DNA of 12,212 nucleotides from Candidatus Staskawiczbacteria bacterium (GTDB lineage: Bacteria; Patescibacteriota; Minisyncoccia; Minisyncoccales; Staskawiczbacteraceae): assembly GCA_016866675.1 (NCBI GenBank), contig VGLO01000022.1:1-12212 (forward strand), given 5' to 3'. Positions 7,491-12,212 of this stretch are shown here, piece after piece. A model generated the notes under the pieces. It saw only the letters and a list, made by a program, of their open reading frames with translations, was not told where the DNA came from and made no database searches. The number at the start of each line of letters is the position of its first letter. The stretch's first letter is position 1. The position numbers and the translations under genes are program-made.

Positions 7491-8549
7491 TCATCCTGTC
7501 CAGTAATATGCCATAATTGAAAAGTCAACCAAATCTGCTTTTTTATCACTATTCAAGTCTATTTTTAAGGGAACCTCACTACTATCAAACCAATAAATCA
7601 AAATTGAAAAATCCACTAGGTTAACTAGACAATCACCATTAAAGTCAGGTAATAGCTTGCAATCTAAACCCTCTTCAATCGTCTCATCTCCAACGCTAAA
7701 GTTAACAAATCCGCTTGATATTTTTTTGCCATCAATTAAAGCTTCAGAAAAAACCTGGTACTGACCAAAGGGCAGTTGATCTGTGTTTAATTCATAGGAA
7801 TAATTTCCATTTGAATCACTTGTGGTATTGAAATTAATATTTTCAGACGATGATTTTATACTTATTAAAATTGAAGAATTTAAGAATGACTGACCAAAAA
7901 AACTGATGTTTTCTCCTCTTTTTACAGAACTTTTATTGATAGATAATGTTGGTGGAATTAATACTCCTGTAATGTTTGTAGTTTCGTATGAATTTAATGT
8001 TAAGGGAAAAACAATTAGTCTGGAAGACTTTCCTAAGAAATCTCTTCCGTAAAGAGAAAATATGTAGTCAGAAGAAGAAAGCATGCCAGACTCTATCTGA
8101 AAATTTCCAGATTCATCGGCAGTTATTGTTGAAATAATTTCTGCGTTTTTTAGCAAAACAACTGTTAATAAGGGATATGATTTGCCAGAAAAAATTACTT
8201 TTGTATTTAGGTCTGTACCAATTGGTGCAGCTCCTGATGACCCACCCCCTGATTCAACTGGGGCTACGCTTATGTTGCCATAATACAGAATTCCTGATTG
8301 ATATATAAAGTTTGAGCTACTGCTTTGTCCGGGAGAATTTTGCCCGCTAGCTGAATAAAATTCAAAAGATGTAGCAGTTGACCGTCCTCCTGCAATAGTA
8401 ATAGCTGGATTTCTAAGTATAAAATTGGTACTTGAATAATCTACTGCATTCACCAATGGCAAAAAAAATCCAGTAAAAAACAAAATTACAACAAAACTAT
8501 ATTTTAATAATGTATTTCTTTTTATTTTTTTATAAAAACTATTTACCAT
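7491..8549 (-). CDS. Secreted protein with Ig-like domains and C-terminal type I-like dockerin
   Basis: A 352-residue protein with a basic N-terminus and signal peptide (about 1-35). An N-terminal Ser/Gly-rich motif region (37-90: SSTNFILRN, GGRSTATSFEF, SSSSNFIYQSGI) precedes a Gly/Ser linker and two Ig-like beta domains (about 110-195 and 198-287, with ADESGNFQIESG and SDSNGNYSYELN). The extreme C-terminus (297-352) is a dockerin: two calcium-binding loops, DFNGDCLVNLVD (302-313) and DLNSDKKADLVD (331-342), each followed by FSI and an aromatic helix. Dockerins bind cohesins, and two cohesin genes lie immediately downstream, so a secreted adaptor that docks onto them is likely. No catalytic domain is seen. 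It ends with TGA directly after the dockerin, supporting the standard code. Thirteen bases separate it from the preceding small membrane-protein gene. Confidence 0.87.
   Translation of the reverse strand: MVNSFYKKIKRNTLLKYSFVVILFFTGFFLPLVNAVDYSSTNFILRNPAITIAGGRSTATSFEFYSASGQNSPGQSSSSNFIYQSGILYYGNISVAPVESGGGSSGAAPIGTDLNTKVIFSGKSYPLLTVVLLKNAEIISTITADESGNFQIESGMLSSSDYIFSLYGRDFLGKSSRLIVFPLTLNSYETTNITGVLIPPTLSINKSSVKRGENISFFGQSFLNSSILISIKSSSENINFNTTSDSNGNYSYELNTDQLPFGQYQVFSEALIDGKKISSGFVNFSVGDETIEEGLDCKLLPDFNGDCLVNLVDFSILIYWFDSSEVPLKIDLNSDKKADLVDFSIMAYYWTG
7494..7661 (-). other. dockerin domain with two F-hand calcium loops
   Basis: This segment encodes residues 297-352 of the secreted protein. 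Both loops keep the ligand pattern D-x-N-x-D at positions 1, 3 and 5, with N or D at 9 and D at 12. Each is followed by the same LVDFSI sequence, so the domain has strong internal twofold symmetry. The only two cysteines I see in the protein (297 and 306) lie at its start and could form a disulfide clasp. Confidence 0.88.
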
Positions 8550-8562
8550 TTACTCTGTTAAT

Positions 8563-8961
8563 TTATTGGGATATACCATTTGTATCTCCAATGATTATTG
8601 GACCAATTTGAACAACTTTATTTAAAAATGGGTCATATAAGACTGCTTTTTTTGAATTGGCATAAATCAAAACCTTAAAACCTTCTTTAGCTCCACTAAA
8701 AAAGGGTTGATCTTTCAACTTGCCTGGATCGGTAACGGTTGCAATAGTTGGCGTTTCATTTTCTGGCAAAATAACTAACTTTGAAACTTTTTCTACAATA
8801 TTCTGTGCTTTATCCTGGGAACTGCTTTGAGTATTTTTACTAAAATTATATGACTTAAAAATCAAAAATAAACCAACACATAAAATAATTATGGCTAGAA
8901 TAAAAAATACAAATAAAAACTTCTTTGATTTTGAGGCTTCCTCGTTAAAATTAATTTTCAT
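8563..8961 (-). CDS. Small single-pass membrane protein of unknown function
   Basis: A 132-residue protein with a short charged cytoplasmic N-terminus, one membrane helix (about 14-36), and a Ser/Gln-rich spacer. The outer C-terminal domain carries the motifs LVILPENETPTIATVTDP, KLKDQPFFSGAKEGFKVLIY and KKAVLYDPFLNKVVQIGPI. Small proteins with this LPENE-PTIATVTDP / FF-A-G-VLIY / KA-LY-P arrangement are, from memory, recurrent hypothetical proteins of Patescibacteria; I know of no assigned function. It sits between the giant fibre-like protein and the dockerin protein, 13 bases from the latter, so it may help anchor or assemble the surface complex. That link is inference from position only. 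ATG start; no evident ribosome-binding site. Confidence 0.8.
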   Translation of the reverse strand: MKINFNEEASKSKKFLFVFFILAIIILCVGLFLIFKSYNFSKNTQSSSQDKAQNIVEKVSKLVILPENETPTIATVTDPGKLKDQPFFSGAKEGFKVLIYANSKKAVLYDPFLNKVVQIGPIIIGDTNGISQ

Positions 8962-8983
8962 GTTTTAAATATAAATTACTTAC

Positions 8984-11900
8984 TTAATTACTAGATTCCT
9001 CTAAAATTGGCTCATTTGCTACTTCTAAATTTACATCTCCCTCATTTGTCTCTTCAACAAATTCTTCAATTGTTTCATCTTGGACTACGTCTTGCCCTAT
9101 GCTTTCATTTTCTGAATTAACTTCTGTATTTTCTTCTATTATTTCTGGTACCTCCTTGCTTGACTCTGATTGAGTGTTTTCTGAAATTTCTGACACGTTT
9201 TCATTTTCTACATCATTTATTACTGGCTGACCAGATTCTGAAAATAATTCCAAATCATCAGATTCAATTTTAATTGTATCTGATATTTCAACTTCTTGCT
9301 GTGGGGAATCCTGAGGTATTAAGGTAAAAGTTTTAGCCCCCTTTATCGCCAAGGCAATCCAACTAAATGTAATATCATTTGGTGCATCCCTGTTTAATAA
9401 AATAGAGAATCCTTTTACATTTTTACTTGTCACAATAAACTTCGTATCAGTCCCCAATATTGACTCTTCTAATGCCTGTTGTTTTTCTTGATTGTCCTGC
9501 TGATCAATAGAGATAGTAACGTTAACAACCGGCTGCTCTACATACTCTCTATCAAAAACAATATCAACCCTTCTTTGGCCCTTTGATATTTTTGCAAATC
9601 CAGCTGTGTCTGTTGTAAAGTATGGCCTTCCAAAAAAAATAACATCTGACATAAATGACAATTCTTCTCCAATTGAGCTGATTGAATCAACCTGCAAACC
9701 TCCATTTAGTATAGAAAGACCATTGATTACCAAAGAACCTTCAATATCTAAATCAGAAAAATCAAGGGAATTATTATTTTGAATATTTAAAAACTGACTT
9801 GTTAATTCCTCTAAAACCAACATCTGTTCTTGACTATCTTTTTGGAGCTTAAATATTGCATCTTGATTTCCTGATACAACAGATTCCAAAGAAAATACAC
9901 TTGAGTCAATTGCATCAATACCCAAACCCATGTCATCAAACGATTCTTTTAATTCTGCAAAAGCTTCTTGTGTGGCAACCAATTCTTCAACACCTACCCA
10001 CTTTGAACTAGATTCACTTATACTATCTACACTGCTTGATAAGTTTGTGATTTTGTCGGTTATAATTTCCAAGCCAGATATTGATTCTGCCTCAATTTCA
10101 TTTGCTTTTAATTTCCCGGCAAAAAAAGCATTACCAAAAGTATCAAAGGTTATTATTGGATTATTTAAAGAAGAAACCTCTTCGCCTGAATTAATATTTC
10201 CAGCTCCTATAAAATTCAATACATTGTCAATCTTATTAAAAGAATTACTGCTTAAATACTTTCCAGGTAAATTACTATTTTTGATAAAAACTTTTATTAA
10301 TCCCTCAGTTTCATTGTCATAAGACTCTAGTGCCTGACCAATAATGGGTGCTCCAGGGTCAGAAGCTTTCATTGCAATTCCAGGCTGAGAAGAAGAGGTT
10401 AAATAATCTCCCGGCTGAATCACCCCATTTTCAATATTAACCTTCACTGGTACTCTACCGGCAAGAGCCACATAAACAGGTATCCCCTCATCAGAAACAT
10501 CAGTGTCCCCTAAAATCATACCTGGTTTTGTTGAAACAATTCCAATAACATTTGTGTCATTAGCTACTTGAGATCTTCTCACTGCACCGGCCCTAGAAGG
10601 ATCAATAGACAATACTGTTCCAGCTGATGGATATGGATTTTCATCTGTATAATATACTTCAGCTAAGTCTGCACCCGTGGTTGCCTTTGCCAGTTCAACT
10701 AATGACATCTGAGGTAGTAAAGTGGCGGTGGTCGGCGTACTGATGTCCCCACCCTCGGTATGCCGCACATACATTTCAACATAATCACCGGCAGTCAAAT
10801 CCAACACCGTTGTGAAGTTCGGTATGATGTTGCTGTTCGCTAGGGATGAGTAACCTTGGCCCCCAATTTCTGTCTCGGAGTTATTGACATAAACCCGAAT
10901 GTTGGCAAATTCGGTGTCATCAATAACGTTGCCGGTAGACCAACTCGATGTAATCAGATATTTCCCGGAGTGCGCAATATCAAACCGATCATTAGTAGTT
11001 ATATCGGCAATACCACCCACGTCAAAATTTTCCGTATCAAAGGCAATTTTAACGTTACTGCCGCTCGCAATAGTCTGCGCGGCTGCACGACTCATCTTCG
11101 CCATGTGAGCCTGGTCGGAAGATAGCTCCTGCCAGCCGGTATTCGTATTATCGCCCGTTCCCTTTACCCACACATCGCCGCCAGCATGGTCAAAGTACAT
11201 TGAACCAAGCTGCGCCGTTACCGCGCTTTCCGGAGTACCCGAACCCACATAAATACCAACGCTATCGCCGTTCGTTGAATCCGACAACCGCACCGCCTCC
11301 GTATTTTCCGCTTGCTCCACATCAACTAAGGCATCCGGAGTTGATGTGTTAATGCCCAGCCGAGCATTCAATATATTTACTTCATCAACGGTCTGGTCGT
11401 CAAACTCAATTCGGCCTGTTGAAGAAGATAATCCCATAAATGAATTGTCAGCTATAATAAAGTCTCCGGTGACTGTAATATCGCCACTAGTCGCCTCGCC
11501 AATATCTAAGGCTGCACCATTGGCACCAATAATATCTCCTCCGGTAACTGTTAAATCAGTTGCTAAAGTCAAGCCTCCCCCAGAAGTAAAGTCGGTGCCT
11601 GCAGCTCCGATATTAACCAAGAGATTATTGCCCATATCCAAATCTCCTCCAGACAAAGTCAGTAGATTGGAGCTATGAGTCAAAGTAATGTCTCCTGCAT
11701 TAAAATTAATAATTCCTCCACTTGCCAAAAATAAATCACTCCACATATTAGAAGCATCACCAAGACCTAAGCCATCAGAAGTAGATGGGAATAAATGAGT
11801 CCCATCAAGTGAAAGTTCATCAGCTAATGTACCTCCTGTGGCTACTGAAAAATCTAGACGGCCATCTTCAGTACCAGCTGTAACATCTAAAGAAACCCAG

Positions 11901-12212
11901 CTTAGTCTTCCATACTCAAATAAGGCAGGTGTATCATTTTTTGTAGAGAATGAGATATATGCCTCATCATTATCAGCTTGTAAATTATCTACCCTAGAGC
12001 CTTGAAAATTAGCTACTTGGACGCTAGCGCTATCTTGAGTATTGCGAACACGCAATGTACCGGCAGTAGCATGAGCAATAAGCACTGGCGAGGTTATAGT
12101 AAGATCATTAGTACCCGTAGCACCGTTATTAGAGAGAGTTAAAGAGCTGTTATTGGCTGCATTTTTAAGAACAAGTGCATTGCCTGATTCAAGTGTTAAA
12201 TAACTTGCAGCT
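8984..12212 (-). CDS. Giant modular fibre-like surface protein, N-terminus beyond the window
   Basis: The frame is open to the right edge: a GTG at 12085 could be taken as a start, but 42 further in-frame residues of the same character precede it, so the gene is 5'-truncated. At least 1075 residues are visible. Residues 1-270 are short beta-strand, Gly/Asn/Thr-rich repeats (LGLGDASNMWSDLFL, LTLSGGDLDMGNN, DITVTGDFIIADN) like a fibre stalk. Residues 271-370 contain LGINTSTPDALVDVE and LGSMYFDHAGGDVWVKG. A C1q-like jelly roll spans about 375-505 (AAQTIASGSNVKIAFDTE, HSGKYLITSSWS, DYVEMYVRH). A DLAEVYYTDENP-VLSIDP-VIGIVSTKPG domain (about 515-645), somewhat like phage-fibre autoproteolytic or chaperone-linked domains, comes next. 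Then come a helical segment (about 700-820), an H-type-lectin-like domain (about 863-960: RVDIVFDREYVEQPVVNVTI, FSWIALAIKG) and an acidic Glu-rich tail to the end. Probably an adhesin or receptor-binding fibre; the anchor is not visible. Confidence 0.82.
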   Translation of the reverse strand, partial: AASYLTLESGNALVLKNAANNSSLTLSNNGATGTNDLTITSPVLIAHATAGTLRVRNTQDSASVQVANFQGSRVDNLQADNDEAYISFSTKNDTPALFEYGRLSWVSLDVTAGTEDGRLDFSVATGGTLADELSLDGTHLFPSTSDGLGLGDASNMWSDLFLASGGIINFNAGDITLTHSSNLLTLSGGDLDMGNNLLVNIGAAGTDFTSGGGLTLATDLTVTGGDIIGANGAALDIGEATSGDITVTGDFIIADNSFMGLSSSTGRIEFDDQTVDEVNILNARLGINTSTPDALVDVEQAENTEAVRLSDSTNGDSVGIYVGSGTPESAVTAQLGSMYFDHAGGDVWVKGTGDNTNTGWQELSSDQAHMAKMSRAAAQTIASGSNVKIAFDTENFDVGGIADITTNDRFDIAHSGKYLITSSWSTGNVIDDTEFANIRVYVNNSETEIGGQGYSSLANSNIIPNFTTVLDLTAGDYVEMYVRHTEGGDISTPTTATLLPQMSLVELAKATTGADLAEVYYTDENPYPSAGTVLSIDPSRAGAVRRSQVANDTNVIGIVSTKPGMILGDTDVSDEGIPVYVALAGRVPVKVNIENGVIQPGDYLTSSSQPGIAMKASDPGAPIIGQALESYDNETEGLIKVFIKNSNLPGKYLSSNSFNKIDNVLNFIGAGNINSGEEVSSLNNPIITFDTFGNAFFAGKLKANEIEAESISGLEIITDKITNLSSSVDSISESSSKWVGVEELVATQEAFAELKESFDDMGLGIDAIDSSVFSLESVVSGNQDAIFKLQKDSQEQMLVLEELTSQFLNIQNNNSLDFSDLDIEGSLVINGLSILNGGLQVDSISSIGEELSFMSDVIFFGRPYFTTDTAGFAKISKGQRRVDIVFDREYVEQPVVNVTISIDQQDNQEKQQALEESILGTDTKFIVTSKNVKGFSILLNRDAPNDITFSWIALAIKGAKTFTLIPQDSPQQEVEISDTIKIESDDLELFSESGQPVINDVENENVSEISENTQSESSKEVPEIIEENTEVNSENESIGQDVVQDETIEEFVEETNEGDVNLEVANEPILEESSN
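10720..11400 (-). other. GC-rich module inside the fibre gene covering the C1q-like head
   Basis: Sixty-base lines here hold roughly 50-58% GC (for example 35 of 60 at 11281-11340), against 15 of 60 at 9721-9780 and 20 of 60 at 11401-11460. The segment encodes residues about 271-498, which is the linker plus the C1q-like domain, and uses GC-ending codons that are rare elsewhere in the gene. The reading frame continues unbroken through both edges. The coincidence of base-composition edges with domain edges points to module exchange by recombination. Confidence 0.75.

Noticed and set aside
7491..7493. TGA as a recoded codon, as in some Patescibacteria
   Set aside because: It falls exactly at the end of a complete dockerin, and reading through meets a stop within a few codons; no internal TGA is needed in any other gene.
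9930..10322. Plus-strand open frame of 130 codons inside the fibre gene
   Set aside because: It is antisense to a continuous well-structured minus-strand protein and has no recognisable domain.
10856..11678. Several plus-strand open frames opposite the GC-rich head region
   Set aside because: They arise because GC-rich DNA has fewer chance stops; the minus frame encodes the coherent C1q-like domain.
12083..12085. GTG as the start of the giant fibre protein
   Set aside because: The frame continues upstream to the window edge with 42 residues of the same beta-repeat type and no signal peptide follows the GTG, so the gene is truncated rather than starting here.

Overview
The window is AT-rich DNA (about 25-35% GC in most lines I counted). 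All nine genes lie on the minus strand with very small gaps or short overlaps, so it reads as one long operon-like block transcribed from right to left. The standard bacterial code fits: stops are TAA and TAG, plus one TGA that falls exactly at a domain end. The content suggests a Candidate Phyla Radiation (Patescibacteria) bacterium. The hints are membrane-anchored cohesin proteins, a dockerin protein, an O-antigen-ligase-like protein with a TPR tail, a small single-pass protein with an ATVTDP motif, and a giant fibre-like protein with a DLAEVY segment. This placement is inference; there is no rRNA or other marker gene here.

In the direction of transcription, the right end (12212 down to 8984) is a giant surface protein of at least 1075 residues whose N-terminus lies outside the window. 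It has a beta-rich repetitive stalk, a C1q-like head, a DLAEVY-type domain, a helical segment, an H-type-lectin-like domain and a very acidic tail. The DNA for the head is much richer in GC than its surroundings, as if that module had been swapped in. Next come a small single-pass membrane protein (8563-8961), a secreted protein ending in a C-terminal dockerin (7491-8549), and two membrane-anchored cohesin proteins (6524-7474 and 4498-6537) that look like paralogues.

Further along are a polytopic O-antigen ligase/polymerase-like protein with a TPR domain (2101-4446), a PspC-domain protein (1822-2055), an HlyD/MacA-type adaptor (303-1838), and the start of a FtsX/MacB-type ABC permease (1-299) that runs off the left end.

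The main idea is that this is a cell-surface assembly locus. Two cohesin receptors sit in the membrane, a secreted dockerin protein could dock onto them through calcium-dependent cohesin-dockerin binding, and a large fibre protein with a putative ligand-binding head is encoded beside them. A glycan ligase/polymerase and an export or stress-related transporter follow. None of the genes looks like a plant-polysaccharide hydrolase, so a classical cellulosome is unlikely and attachment or surface display is the better guess. No RNA genes, CRISPR array, insertion sequence or convincing terminator was seen. No gap between genes exceeds about 50 bases.
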